Source of the DNA: Maridesulfovibrio zosterae DSM 11974
Lineage (GTDB): Bacteria > Desulfobacterota > Desulfovibrionia > Desulfovibrionales > Desulfovibrionaceae
DNA: 64,000 nt
Direction of reading: 5' to 3'
Assembly: GCF_000425265.1 (NCBI RefSeq)
Contig: NZ_KE384343.1
Coordinates: 112,774-176,773 of the forward strand
Shown: piece by piece, positions 53,921 to 63,734 of the stretch
Layout of the letters: every line of letters begins with the position of its first letter
How positions within the stretch are numbered: position 1 is the first letter of the stretch
The notes under the pieces: generated by a model
What the model was told of the DNA's origin: nothing
Databases searched by the model: none
Seen by the model: the letters and a program-made list of their open reading frames with translations, nothing else
Position numbers and translations under genes: made by a program

Positions 53921-56407
53921 TTAATCTTCCGGTTTAAAAAATTTGAGCCTCAAAGCATTGGTGACTACTGTAACAGAACTCAGTGACATGGCTGCTGCTG
54001 CAAACATAGGCGAAAGGGTAGGACCTCCAAATATATGAAGCAGCCCTGCAGCAACAGGAATGCCCAATACATTGAATGCAAAAGCCCAGAATAAATTCTG
54101 TTTGATATTGCGTACAGTTGCTCTGCTTAATGAAAGAGCTGTGAGTACTCCTGTCAAATCGCCTTTCATCAGTACTACGTCCCCTGATTCAATTGCAACA
54201 TCAATTCCGGTGCCCATAGCAATTCCAAGATCGGCAGAGGCTAAGGCCGGGGCATCATTGATTCCATCGCCAACCATCGCTACTTTATTGCCCAGTTTTT
54301 TTTCACGATTTACCTCGGCTGCTTTTCGGTCAGGCATGACCTGGGCAATTACTTCCTTGATACCAGCTTTTTCAGCAATGGCTTTAGCAACTATTTCAGT
54401 ATCTCCTGTGAGCATAATTGTTTTGATGCCCAGAGCATGAAGTCTTTTGATTGTTTCAGGTGTTTCATCTTTGATGCGGTCGGCAACAGCCAGAATTCCG
54501 GCAAGCTTCCCATTTTTAGCAATATACAACGGGCTTTGACCTGCTGCAGCAAATTTTAGAGCTGCAGCGTTTGCTCCTTCATTATCAAGTCCGCCTGCAT
54601 AATTCTGCTCAAGAAATTTGCGGTTTCCAAGAAGAAGAGAATGTCCTCCTGTGTCAGTAGCAATTCCAAGTCCTGAAATCGCATGGAAGGATGTAGTCTC
54701 AGGCAGGGGAGTCTCCAACTTCATTGCCGCTTGTACAACAGCTTTGGCAAGAGGGTGTTCGGACTGACTTTCTGCTGATCCAGCCAGAGCAAGTAGTTCG
54801 CTTGTATTCTCCCCGCTTACAAGGAACTTATCGGCAACTTCCGGTTTTCCATATGTAAGAGTGCCTGTTTTGTCGAAGATTACGGTATCAACTTTCCCTG
54901 CTGTTTCAAGTGCTATCCCTGATTTTACAAGTACTCCAAGTTGTGCGCCGCGACCTGTTCCGACCATGATTGCCGTTGGTGTGGCAAGTCCCATGGCACA
55001 AGGGCACGCAATAACCATGACACTGATGAAAATGCGCAGAGCAAAGGTGAATGGTTCTGTACTGAATAAGAACCAGCCCAGTGCAGCGGCAATCCCCACA
55101 GCCATAACTGTCGGGACGAAATAAAAACTTATCGTATCCGCAAGGCTTGAGATAGGAGCTTTGGAACCCTGTGCCTCCTGCACCAGCCTGATGATGCGCG
55201 AAAGAACTGTATTTTCTCCTACATTGATTACTCTTACTTTCAGTGCGCCTCCTCCCGTGTTGACAGTGCCTCCTGCCACCTCAGATCCGGGAGATTTGGA
55301 TACAGGCATACTTTCACCTGTGAGCATTGATTCATCAATATCGGAATGCCCTTCGTAAATTTCTCCGTCAGCGGCAATGCGATCTCCGGGGCGTACAAGA
55401 ATACAATCACCGGGTCCGATTTCTTCAACGGGTGTTTTGATATGCTCCCCATCATTAATTAAAATTGCCTGTGCCGGAGTGAGATCCATCAGTTTTTCAA
55501 TGGCTTCTGAAGTGCGTGATCGGGCTCGAACTTCCTGGAATTTACCTAATGAAATAAGGGTAATAATTGTAGCTGCGGATTCAAAATATAAATCCATAGC
55601 CTTGACTTGGGTGTCAATGCCCAGTGCTATCTCGGTAAGATTCCATAAAGAATAGATGAAAGCAGCCGAGGTCCCTACAGCAATAAGGGAATCCATATTC
55701 GGTGCACCACGAAAAAGATTCGGGAAACCGTGCAGATAAAAATTACGCCCAAACCAGAGAACCGGAACTGTCAGTATAAGCTGAATCAGTGCAAAGCCAA
55801 GTGGTGATTGCTGTGGGTTTATAAGTTCAGGCAGAGGCATACCGATCATGTGCCCCATAGTTATAATTAACAGGGGGACTGTAAAAGAAAGAGCTAAGAT
55901 CAACTTGTTTTTCATTTGTGCAAGTTTTGCTTCAGTCTCAGCGCGCCTTTCATTAAATTTTGCTTTAGCGTCATGGCTGGACTGCACATCACCGGCTTTA
56001 AATCCAGCCTCTTTGATAAGTGTTCTTATCTGGCGCAGAGAAGTCTGGGATGAGTCAAATTTTATTGATGCTGTTTCAGTGGCAAGGCTTATATTTGCCA
56101 GGATCATTCCATCGGAAGCATTCAATACCCGTTCAAGCCGCGAAGAGCATGCAGAACAGGTCATGCCTGAAATGGGTAAAGTCAGCTCTATGCCATCAAT
56201 CTTTTCAGCAGCTTCAAAACCGGACATTTCTACAGTCTGAATGATATCCGGGGGGGAAGTAAGTTTCTTGTCATAGTCAACTTTTAAAGTTTCAGCAGCA
56301 AGATTAACTTGTGCATTGCGTACTCCATTCAAATTGCCAATTACCCGTTCGAGGCGGGATGAACATGCAGAACAGGTCATCCCTTTGATATCAAATTTAG
56401 CGTCCAT
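53921..56407 (-). CDS. copA: Copper-translocating P1B-type ATPase
   Basis: 828 residues. Two N-terminal heavy-metal domains each with GMTCSACSSRLERV, eight membrane helices, ACPCAMGLATP in the transport site, phosphorylation DKTGTLT, the SEHPLAKA motif and GDGINDAPALASADLG hinge. Exports Cu(I) from the cytoplasm. Sequence of the transport Cys-Pro-Cys is intact. No copper chaperone or CueR gene is adjacent; the arginase-family gene follows by two bases. Confidence 0.95.
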   Translation of the reverse strand: MDAKFDIKGMTCSACSSRLERVIGNLNGVRNAQVNLAAETLKVDYDKKLTSPPDIIQTVEMSGFEAAEKIDGIELTLPISGMTCSACSSRLERVLNASDGMILANISLATETASIKFDSSQTSLRQIRTLIKEAGFKAGDVQSSHDAKAKFNERRAETEAKLAQMKNKLILALSFTVPLLIITMGHMIGMPLPELINPQQSPLGFALIQLILTVPVLWFGRNFYLHGFPNLFRGAPNMDSLIAVGTSAAFIYSLWNLTEIALGIDTQVKAMDLYFESAATIITLISLGKFQEVRARSRTSEAIEKLMDLTPAQAILINDGEHIKTPVEEIGPGDCILVRPGDRIAADGEIYEGHSDIDESMLTGESMPVSKSPGSEVAGGTVNTGGGALKVRVINVGENTVLSRIIRLVQEAQGSKAPISSLADTISFYFVPTVMAVGIAAALGWFLFSTEPFTFALRIFISVMVIACPCAMGLATPTAIMVGTGRGAQLGVLVKSGIALETAGKVDTVIFDKTGTLTYGKPEVADKFLVSGENTSELLALAGSAESQSEHPLAKAVVQAAMKLETPLPETTSFHAISGLGIATDTGGHSLLLGNRKFLEQNYAGGLDNEGANAAALKFAAAGQSPLYIAKNGKLAGILAVADRIKDETPETIKRLHALGIKTIMLTGDTEIVAKAIAEKAGIKEVIAQVMPDRKAAEVNREKKLGNKVAMVGDGINDAPALASADLGIAMGTGIDVAIESGDVVLMKGDLTGVLTALSLSRATVRNIKQNLFWAFAFNVLGIPVAAGLLHIFGGPTLSPMFAAAAMSLSSVTVVTNALRLKFFKPED

Positions 56408-56540
56408 AAATTATTCCTTATTTACGAGGCTGCTTGCATTGCCCGTGTACATTTCTTATAGCTACTCACGACGGAAGTCGATAAAGTGATTTGATCAAAT
56501 TTGAGAATAAGAATCAACTTCTTTTGAAGGCGGTATTAAT

Positions 56541-57077
56541 ATGCAGGAACAGAAAACCATACTTTCAGAAAAAGATATGGCACGCACGCTGGACAGGCTT
56601 GCTTCGGAAATAACCGAACGCCGTGGTGATGACGAAAAACTCGCAATCATCGGTATTCAAAGACGTGGAGCAGATCTTGCTGAGCGTTTGAAAGATCTGC
56701 TCGACTCAAGACTGGGCAGAAAGATACCTCTGGGAAAGCTGGACATAAATCTTTATCGCGATGACTGGACTAATCTGTCCCGTCAGCCAAGCATAAATTG
56801 TACTGAGATTCCTTTTGATATTGAGTCTGCATCTATCGTTCTTGTTGATGACGTACTTTTTTCCGGACGTACTGTACGTGCAGCTCTTGAAGCAGTTCTT
56901 GATTTTGGCCGCCCAAAGCGGGTTGAACTGTTGGTGCTTGTAGATCGTGGGCATCGTGAGTTGCCTATTCGCGCTGATTACGTGGGTAAGGAAGTAAGGA
57001 CTTATGAGGAACAACACGTAAATGTTCTGGTCAGCGAACGTGACGAAGAAGATAAGGTCGTGCTCATCAAGTCGTAA
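56541..57077 (+). CDS. pyrR: Bifunctional pyrimidine regulator / uracil phosphoribosyltransferase PyrR
   Basis: 178 residues. The PRPP motif VLVDDVLFSGRTVRAAL near 100 and LVDRGHRELPIRADYVG near 133 are diagnostic. In other bacteria it binds pyr leader RNA and has UPRTase activity. No pyr operon is in this window. Begins a plus-strand run with the kinase and YkgJ-type genes; divergent from copA. Confidence 0.93.
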   Translation: MQEQKTILSEKDMARTLDRLASEITERRGDDEKLAIIGIQRRGADLAERLKDLLDSRLGRKIPLGKLDINLYRDDWTNLSRQPSINCTEIPFDIESASIVLVDDVLFSGRTVRAALEAVLDFGRPKRVELLVLVDRGHRELPIRADYVGKEVRTYEEQHVNVLVSERDEEDKVVLIKS

Positions 57078-57164
57078 TTGAGCTTATCTGTCAGAGGTTT
57101 CTGGCAGTTTTTTCTAAGCGATCTTTGGTGGAATAACTTATAAAAGAGCATAGCTGATTATTAT

Positions 57165-57719
57165 ATGGAAGAATGGAAAAGTAAATTTTCGGAAGGATGC
57201 TCAGTCTGTCTTATCGGCATGGCCGGGGCTGGTAAGTCTACTTTGGCCCCGCTTCTGGCTGCCAGACTCGGCTGGGAGTATATTGATACTGACTCTGTTA
57301 TAGAGGCGTACTATGGTCGTCCTTTGCAGGATATTGTTGATGAGCTGGGAGTGCCGGAATTCCGTAAAGCAGAGGATTATATTTTATCCAGTCTGGGAGT
57401 TGTACGCAGCGTTGTTTCCACCGGAGGAAGTGTTATTTACGGTGAAAATGCCATGAACCGTATCAGCAGTCTGGGGCCGGTAATTTATTTGCGTATTAGC
57501 AGCGAAACCTGCGTTGAGCGAGTCGGAGGCGGGGAAGGCCGCGGTCTGGCCAGAATGCCGGGGCAGTCGCTTGAAAGTCTTTATGAAGAGCGCGCTCCTT
57601 TATACGAGAAATATTCAGACTTTGCTGTTGATACGGATGAATTTTCACCGCAGGAATGTGCAGAACAGGTTTATCAGTGGCTCAGGTCAAATGAAGATAA
57701 GCAACTTAAGGATATATAA
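57165..57719 (+). CDS. Shikimate-kinase-family kinase
   Basis: 184-residue NMP-kinase fold: Walker A GMAGAGKST near residue 18, shikimate-like YIDTDSVIE and EFRKAEDYIL, and the lid/arginine region EERAPLYEKYSDF. The usual GGG of the substrate pocket reads STGGSVI, and the lid is LARMPGQSLES in place of the common RPLL sequence. In Desulfovibrio a shikimate-kinase-like protein serves as homoserine kinase, so homoserine is a real alternative substrate. Its stop overlaps the start of the next gene (TAATG). Confidence 0.82.
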   Translation: MEEWKSKFSEGCSVCLIGMAGAGKSTLAPLLAARLGWEYIDTDSVIEAYYGRPLQDIVDELGVPEFRKAEDYILSSLGVVRSVVSTGGSVIYGENAMNRISSLGPVIYLRISSETCVERVGGGEGRGLARMPGQSLESLYEERAPLYEKYSDFAVDTDEFSPQECAEQVYQWLRSNEDKQLKDI

Positions 57720-58315
57720 TGAAAAAAATGACCAGACAGGCCGTATTCCGCAAGCTTGATTCGCTCTATGAGCGTATGGCATCTGCCTATGCTGAGACTT
57801 CTGCAAAGATTGAGCTCTCATGTGAAGGGTGCGAGCAAAACTGTTGTACCAGCTATTTTCAGCACCATACTTACGTTGAGTGGATTTATCTTTGGCAGGG
57901 AATGAACAAATTGCCTGAGGCCAAGCGTAATGAATATATAGAACGTTCTCAGGACTATGTGCGCAATGCAAATGCTATGCTTGAAAATGGTGTACGTCCC
58001 AAAATAATGTGTCCCTTAAATGATAACGGTCTTTGCGGTGTATATAAGCACAGGCTGATGATTTGTCGCATGCATGGGGTTGTTAACACTTTGCAGCAAC
58101 CTAATGGACGCCAGCTTTCATTTCCGGGATGTTTCAAGTGTCAGGATTTAACTAAAGATATGGCTGACGTTCCGGTTGTTAACCGAACCCCTTTATATAA
58201 AGAGCTTGTGGCTCTTGAAATAGGTCTGCTGGGTAACAAGATCAGAACTATGCCCAAAGTGGATTATACTCTGGCAGAAATGATAGTTATGGGACCGCCG
58301 GATCTGACAAAATAA
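57719..58315 (+). CDS. YkgJ-family cysteine-cluster protein
   Basis: 198 residues with the CxxCxxxCC cluster at about 38 (CEGCEQNCC), then CPLNDNGLCGVYKHRLMICRMHG and CFKCQ, the pattern of YkgJ/UPF0153 proteins that probably hold Fe-S or zinc. Function of the family is unknown. Coupled to the kinase gene by a one-base overlap. Soluble, no signal peptide. Confidence 0.87.
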   Translation: MKKMTRQAVFRKLDSLYERMASAYAETSAKIELSCEGCEQNCCTSYFQHHTYVEWIYLWQGMNKLPEAKRNEYIERSQDYVRNANAMLENGVRPKIMCPLNDNGLCGVYKHRLMICRMHGVVNTLQQPNGRQLSFPGCFKCQDLTKDMADVPVVNRTPLYKELVALEIGLLGNKIRTMPKVDYTLAEMIVMGPPDLTK

Positions 58316-58328
58316 TTCCAGTGGCGGG

Positions 58329-59177
58329 CTAAGACGGAGAATTATCTTTTCTTCGTGCTGCAGCCCGTAAGAATGTAATAAAGTCATCTATACCGTGCAT
58401 ACGGCATTTGATGTATCGCATAGCATATTCTTCGAAAGTAAGTTTTGCGCCGTACACATTATAGCGCTCATCTGCACTGCCGAATTCCAGACCTAAATAT
58501 TCAGCCACCTGAGGATGAATGGGTTGCTCAAATTCAGCAAACGGTTCAGGGAATTCTGCAACAGCCTCTTTGGTTAGTAGGGACATGTTCAGTTTTTCAA
58601 GGATTGAGTTAACGATATGTGTCAGTATTTTTTTGCGGGGATGGTTGACGGTATTAAATAGCCTTTCCTGTTTATAATTAGCCATGACCAGATCGACATA
58701 ATTGATTATGCTGATATTTTCTTTTTGTCGTTCATGCCTGAGTGATGCTTTCAGTATTTCTTCAAAATCATAAATATTGGTCAATTTGGTGTTCAGGTAC
58801 AGATGTAGAATCTGAGATTCAGTCAGGTCTTTTTCAAGAAGTGAATCGAGAAAGTTATCACGGTAGTCAAATCCGGGAATACTTGACCACAGCGGCCAGT
58901 AATGTTTGAAGAACATGGACGGAAAAGGAATTGCTTTGGCTGTATTATTCAGTTTGGAAATTATAAATTCTGATCCTAATTCTTTCCAGTTTTTTCCCAG
59001 ATGCTGGTATAGAAAAAGATCACATTTTGCGATCAGGTTTTCAGGGATAATTTCTCTGGTATAGTTGGTGAAGTTGTAAATGTCATAAATTTCACTGAAC
59101 TCAAGGTTTAAGCATAGCAATTCTTTAACGGGATCGCCCTGACAATTGGCGTGCAATATACATATTTTCTTTTTCAT
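58329..59177 (-). CDS. WcbI-like polysaccharide biosynthesis putative acetyltransferase
   Basis: 282 residues. The N-terminal ILHANCQGDPVKELL is the WcbI signature (His-Ala-Asn-Cys-Gln-Gly), and the middle SMFFKHYWPLWSS region fits. WcbI relatives act in capsule synthesis, probably as O-acyltransferases. A GTG three bases upstream is an alternative start; no strong ribosome site. It stands alone between genes transcribed the other way, far from the glycan island. Confidence 0.8.
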   Translation of the reverse strand: MKKKICILHANCQGDPVKELLCLNLEFSEIYDIYNFTNYTREIIPENLIAKCDLFLYQHLGKNWKELGSEFIISKLNNTAKAIPFPSMFFKHYWPLWSSIPGFDYRDNFLDSLLEKDLTESQILHLYLNTKLTNIYDFEEILKASLRHERQKENISIINYVDLVMANYKQERLFNTVNHPRKKILTHIVNSILEKLNMSLLTKEAVAEFPEPFAEFEQPIHPQVAEYLGLEFGSADERYNVYGAKLTFEEYAMRYIKCRMHGIDDFITFLRAAARRKDNSPS

Positions 59178-59254
59178 CACGGTCTGAACCCTAGCACAGA
59201 GGACTATGATATCTCAATATGTTCTGGGGGCCATCGCACCCAAGGGATTTAATT

Positions 59255-60334
59255 ATGAATGATTTTTCACGGGAGAAGCTGGAGTCTGTTATTGTACAGG
59301 TGAAAGAAATCAATCCTGCACTCGAAAAGGCAGCTCGTGCTCATTTAGATAATTTGACTAAGCCTATAGGGAGTCTTGGAAGACTTGAGGATCTTGCCGT
59401 CCAGATGTTTATGGTTTCCGGTGGAGAGATTCCCCAATCAGATCCTGCATGTATCTATGCTATTGCCGGTGACCATGGAGTGAATGAAGAAAACGTGAGC
59501 TATTTCCCGCAGGAAGTAACTCGTCAGATGGTTGAAAATTTTCTTGCAGGAGGAGCCGGTATTAATGTTTTGGCCGGCACTTCCGGTGTGGATCTGATAG
59601 TAGTAGATGCCGCATGTAAAGGTGGTCGATTTCCAAACCATTCTCATTTGATCCAGCGTAAAATAGCACAAGGAACAGCCAACATTACCAAAGGTCCTGC
59701 CATGAGTGAGCATGGTTGTCTTAAAGCCTTATTTCTTGGAATTGATCTTGCTGATGAGGCTCATGCCCGTGGGGTTAAAAGCCTTGGGACCGGAGAGATG
59801 GGAGTATCAAATACCACACCGTCGACAGCTCTTTATTGTGCTTATTTCGGTCTTGATCCTGAAAAAATAACCGGACCCGGCGGCGGTATAGATGAAGAGG
59901 GGATTGTCCGTAAGATAGGTGTCGTCAAGAAAGCACTTGCGGTAAATGCCGCGACAGTCGATTCCGGTGATATTTTTGCTATACTGCGTGCTCTTGGCGG
60001 GTACGAAATAGCTGCGCTGGCAGGGCTTATTATCGGCGGTGCCAGAAATAGGCAGATGGTTTGTATTGACGGGTTTATTTCAACTGCAGCTTACGCAGCA
60101 GCCTCAAAGCTCTGTCCAGCTGTAAGAGATTATTGCGTACTCTCTCATGCTTCTGCCGAACCGGGCTATGCTGAAATTATTGAAGCTCTCGGGTGCAGGC
60201 CGTTGCTGCATCTGGATATGCGACTGGGGGAAGGTTCTGGTGCTGCTCTTTCAATGTTTATGCTCCGTGCTGCTGCAAATATTTATAATGATATGGCAAC
60301 ATTCTCAGATGCCGGAGTACATGCCGGAGGTTAG
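59255..60334 (+). CDS. cobT: Nicotinate-nucleotide-dimethylbenzimidazole phosphoribosyltransferase
   Basis: 359 residues. LDNLTKPIGSLGRLEDLA, AGDHGVNEE, GEMGVSNTTPS and the C-terminal LDMRLGEGSGA are hallmarks, the last containing the catalytic glutamate. Makes alpha-ribazole phosphate for the lower ligand of cobamides. Start placed at 59255, preceded by AAGGGA; a further-upstream ATG lacks a site. No other cob genes are adjacent. Confidence 0.95.
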   Translation: MNDFSREKLESVIVQVKEINPALEKAARAHLDNLTKPIGSLGRLEDLAVQMFMVSGGEIPQSDPACIYAIAGDHGVNEENVSYFPQEVTRQMVENFLAGGAGINVLAGTSGVDLIVVDAACKGGRFPNHSHLIQRKIAQGTANITKGPAMSEHGCLKALFLGIDLADEAHARGVKSLGTGEMGVSNTTPSTALYCAYFGLDPEKITGPGGGIDEEGIVRKIGVVKKALAVNAATVDSGDIFAILRALGGYEIAALAGLIIGGARNRQMVCIDGFISTAAYAAASKLCPAVRDYCVLSHASAEPGYAEIIEALGCRPLLHLDMRLGEGSGAALSMFMLRAAANIYNDMATFSDAGVHAGG

Positions 60335-60574
60335 GTCTGCCGGCGTCTATGCTGATTTGGATGACGCTGGAATGGATTCTGGACTCAATCAGAACTTTTT
60401 AATAAGTTGGCACATGGTTTAAATAAGTTTATTATTTAGTTTAAAATTTTCTTTATTCTTTTCAATTTTTGCAATTAAAAGTAATTTGCTGAATATTTGA
60501 ACTCGGTTTAAATATATAAAGTATTTCAAAGTGCATTAGTTTACCGCGAAGATAATATCTTAAATGGAGAGATC

Positions 60575-61615
60575 ATGCCCATAGAATTGGTCAAGACAGT
60601 TAAAGCTGCTGGTTGAGCCGCCAAGATTGCTCCCGGGGACCTGGAGCAGGCATTGCGTGGATTAGCCGTTGAAGACGAGCGGCTTCTGACTGGGCTGGGC
60701 GGGAATGAAGATTCCGCCATAGTCTCTTTTCCTGCGGGCAAAGCACTGGTGCAAACCGTTGATTTCTTTACCCCTGTTGTAAATAATCCCTACTGGTTCG
60801 GACAGATTGCTGCGGCCAATTCTTTGTCCGATGTCTACGCCATGGGCGGCGAGCCTTGGACCGTTATGAATATTGTTTGTTATCCGATGAAAAAAATGGG
60901 TGGAGAAGTTCTGCGTGAAATTTTAAAAGGCGGCATGGATAAAACTCGTGAGGCCGGTGCTGTACTGGCTGGCGGACATAGCGTTGAAGATGATGAAATT
61001 AAATTTGGTCTTTCGGTCACCGGTATGGTTGATCCTGACGGTTTTGCTTCAAATAAAGGATTGAAAGAAGGCGATCAGCTTTTACTTACCAAACCCTTGG
61101 GGACAGGTGTTCTGGCAACAGCTCTTAAAGCCGACTGGGATGGTGCTGATCGATTTGAAAAAGATGTTTATAAGTGGGCATCAAAACTGAACAGCGGCGG
61201 CGGCAGAGTTATTCGTGAACTGGGACTGAAAGGAGCTACTGACGTGACCGGATTTGGCCTTGGCGGGCATATTCTGGAGATGGCGAATGCATCCGGTGTC
61301 AGTGTTGAGTTATGGCTCAACAAAGTTCCATTCATGGATGATGTGCTTGAACTTGCTTCAATGGGGTTGATCCCGGCAGGAAGCTTTGCCAATCGGAGTT
61401 ATTGTCGTTCACAGGTTGAAACCGCAGCTGATGCTGATGGCATCATGACAGACCTTGTATTTGATGCTCAGACTTCTGGAGGTCTTGTTCTGGCTGTTTC
61501 TGAAGCTAATTTGCAACAGGCTATTGAAATGCTGCTTGAGTCCGGAGATCTGGCAGCCCATATCGGGCAGGTTATCGCTTATGATCCTGAAAGAGGGCGA
61601 TTACGTTTGGGGTAG
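60575..61615 (+). CDS. selD: Selenide, water dikinase (itself a selenoprotein)
   Basis: 346 residues when UGA at 60614-60616 is read as selenocysteine (residue 14); AAGUAAKI corresponds to the Cys17/Lys20 active-site region of E. coli SelD. An ATG at 60575 with GGAGAG five bases upstream opens the frame, which otherwise would begin without its catalytic residue. ATP site LLTGLGGNEDSAIVSF and AGGHSVEDDEIKFGLSVTG are intact. It makes selenophosphate for selenocysteine tRNA. A SECIS-like stem follows the UGA. Confidence 0.96.
60627..60649 (+). promoter_or_regulatory. Candidate bacterial SECIS of selD
   Basis: TTGCTCC (60627-60633) pairs with GGAGCAG (60643-60649), leaving a nine-base loop with a GGGG tract about 20 bases after the UGA, the place and shape expected for SelB recognition. 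Confidence 0.7.
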
Positions 61616-61634
61616 TATATTTTTTCTGTATGAA

Positions 61635-61673
61635 AAAAGCGCAGGTCAATTGATGACTTGCGCTTTTCTTTTT
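61635..61673 (+). terminator. Terminator of selD
   Basis: AAAAGCGCAGGTCA/TGACTTGCGCTTTT with one wobble pair and a T-rich tail. Confidence 0.9.
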
Positions 61674-61765
61674 GTAAAGGAGGAACATAATCTACCGCTA
61701 AATTATTACAACAGTGTACTTAAAATTTTCGAATTGACTTAACTTTAAGTGACCTAGAGTGCATC

Positions 61766-61987
61766 TTAGGCTGTTCCATGGCTGGAAGTTACAGCCTGAA
61801 TCAGTTCTGCGTTTGCATTATAGACTGGAGAAGATTCAATCCTCACCAGCTCGCGATGCATTGAAGGATCTGCGAAAGCCTGCCTGTGCAGTCTCTTGCG
61901 CCTGAGAGTCTTCATGGAGTTAGCCAAATTTTCATCGTCCCTTGCTGGAGGAGCCTGTGCAACCCTGCTAAGTTCGTGCCCGTTCAT
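61766..61987 (-). CDS. Small basic protein, unknown
   Basis: 73 residues, Arg-rich (TLRRKRLHRQ), with GGAGG six bases before the ATG. No family recognised. The ribosome site and lack of overlap with another gene support it; a non-coding frame cannot be excluded. Confidence 0.58.
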   Translation of the reverse strand: MNGHELSRVAQAPPARDDENLANSMKTLRRKRLHRQAFADPSMHRELVRIESSPVYNANAELIQAVTSSHGTA

Positions 61988-62143
61988 TTTATACCTCCGT
62001 CCTTGGAAGTTGCAATTTAAAGACCTTAATAAAGGTGAATCCTGTTTAGAATTCTTATCGGATGATTGTAAGTATACTTTAGGTCTGTATGCTAGAATTA
62101 ATATTTATTAATACTATGCACTTTTATTTCTGTTGGCATAATT

Positions 62144-62176
62144 AAAAATCCCGAATCAAGTATATTGATTCGGGAT
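62144..62176 (-). terminator. Terminator of hemC
   Basis: ATCCCGAATCAA/TTGATTCGGGAT, 12 bp around GTATA, with T tail on the minus strand. Confidence 0.9.
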
Positions 62177-62236
62177 GTATAAGGTGCAATGGATTTGCCT
62201 ACTCCAGGAGGTGTCTGGAATGTTTTTAAGACATCT

Positions 62237-63166
62237 TTATTTGGTCTTGTCGTAGACTCGGTCAAGAATTTCTTTAGCACCTGCATCAAGGACATCTCTG
62301 GCAAGAGAAAGACCGACATTCCAGGCATCATCTGCAGGACCGGTTTTTTCCATGCGGATGGGGCTTGATCCATCAACGTCAGCAACGAATCCGGTCAGTT
62401 TGATATTGTCGCCTTCCAGTTGTGACCATGCTGCGATAGGAACCTGACAACCTCCGTCAAGACCTGTGAGAAATCCTCTTTCAGCTTTAACCTGACGGGC
62501 TGTAACTCCATCGTGCAGGAATGTCAGAATATCTTGGATTTCAGTGTCATCGATGCGGTATTCAATGCCAAGAGCTCCCTGAGCAACTGCAGGCAGAAAT
62601 GTAGGGGGGCCAAGAACTTCGCTTTTCGGAGCAGAAAGGCCCAGGCGATTTAGCCCCGCTGTTGCGACAACTATTGCGTCAAATTCACCGTCGAGAAGTT
62701 TGCGAACACGAGTATCAAGATTTCCGCGAAGTGATTCTATTTTGAGGTCATCACGCAAGGTTAAAAGCTGAGACTGGCGGCGCAGGCTGCTTGTCCCTAC
62801 AACAGCTCCAGCAGGCAGATCACTAAGAGAATCGTACTTAACTGAAAGTAGAGTGTCTGTCTCAGATTCACGCTCGGGTATAATGCCGACTTCCAGCCCC
62901 TCAGGCAGTTCTGTCGGGACGTCTTTCATGCTGTGTACAGCAAGATCAGCCTTTTTATCGAGCAGAGCCTCTTCGATTTCTTTGACGAAAAGTCCTTTAC
63001 CACCGACTTTAGCCAGCGGAACATCTAGAATCTTATCACCCTTGGTTTTGATTTTAAGCAGTTGAACTTCAATTCCGGGGTATTCTTCACGCAGAAGATC
63101 GGAAATATGGTTGGCCTGCCAGAGGGCAAGTTTACTTCCACGTGTTGCAATTGTTATTTTTCTCAT
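62237..63166 (-). CDS. hemC: Hydroxymethylbilane synthase (porphobilinogen deaminase)
   Basis: 309 residues. [13 protein letters not shown] start, the catalytic Asp in [18 protein letters not shown] and the dipyrromethane-cofactor cysteine in [15 protein letters not shown] are intact. Condenses four porphobilinogens toward haem, sirohaem and cobalamin. The FmdB-type gene starts 33 bases upstream and is probably co-transcribed. Confidence 0.95.
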   Translation of the reverse strand: MRKITIATRGSKLALWQANHISDLLREEYPGIEVQLLKIKTKGDKILDVPLAKVGGKGLFVKEIEEALLDKKADLAVHSMKDVPTELPEGLEVGIIPERESETDTLLSVKYDSLSDLPAGAVVGTSSLRRQSQLLTLRDDLKIESLRGNLDTRVRKLLDGEFDAIVVATAGLNRLGLSAPKSEVLGPPTFLPAVAQGALGIEYRIDDTEIQDILTFLHDGVTARQVKAERGFLTGLDGGCQVPIAAWSQLEGDNIKLTGFVADVDGSSPIRMEKTGPADDAWNVGLSLARDVLDAGAKEILDRVYDKTK

Positions 63167-63198
63167 TATCCCGCCGTATTACATTAAAATTAAATTAG

Positions 63199-63450
63199 TT
63201 AACCGCAAGTAGAACAGTTGCCGCCGGAGCATCCTGCACAGCTGCTGCCGGATGAAGCCGGAGCAGATGATGCAGTGCTTGATTCGGCGTAGTCTGCGGC
63301 TCCACCGCCAGTCTTGAATTTGCAGGCAGACATAAGTTTTCCGGTATTCTCGGATTTACATTCAGGGCAGGGAGGACATTCGTCACGGTCAAAAACCAGT
63401 TCTTCAAATTCCTTGCCACAGTCAATGCATTTATATTCAAAAATAGGCAT
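63199..63450 (-). CDS. FmdB-family zinc-ribbon protein
   Basis: 83 residues. YKCIDCGKEFEEL and CPPCPECKSENTGKL form the ribbon; a Ser/Ala/Gly tail ends with CAGCSGGNCSTCG. The family is named after a putative regulator of formamidase genes but its function is not proven. Likely first gene of the hemC unit. Confidence 0.88.
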   Translation of the reverse strand: MPIFEYKCIDCGKEFEELVFDRDECPPCPECKSENTGKLMSACKFKTGGGAADYAESSTASSAPASSGSSCAGCSGGNCSTCG

Positions 63451-63681
63451 TTATACTACTCCATGCTTTGATAAAAAACTTTTTGCGAGAAAATGCATAG
63501 CTCAAAATAGACGGTGGGGCAATGTCTGGCCTATATATAAGTCTGGATGAGGAAATGACAAGGTGCAGTAATTAGGGGATGCGATCAAATAAGTTTGAAT
63601 CTGAATTTTATAAAATATAAAGCCAATTAAGCTTATCATAAAGAATTTTAGGCTAACCGTTGTCCGCGACTCAGGAAAATT

Positions 63682-63718
63682 AAAAAGCGCGGCAAATATA
63701 TTGTCTGCCGCGCTTTTT
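63682..63718 (-). terminator. Terminator of lon
   Basis: AAAAAGCGCGGCA/TGCCGCGCTTTTT, 13 bp with an 11-base loop; T tracts suit the minus-strand lon transcript. Confidence 0.92.
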
Positions 63719-63734
63719 AATTCGTATTGGATGT

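Noticed and set aside
61766-61987. Treating the small basic frame as noise
   Set aside because: Kept as a low-confidence gene because of its GGAGG site and non-overlapping position.
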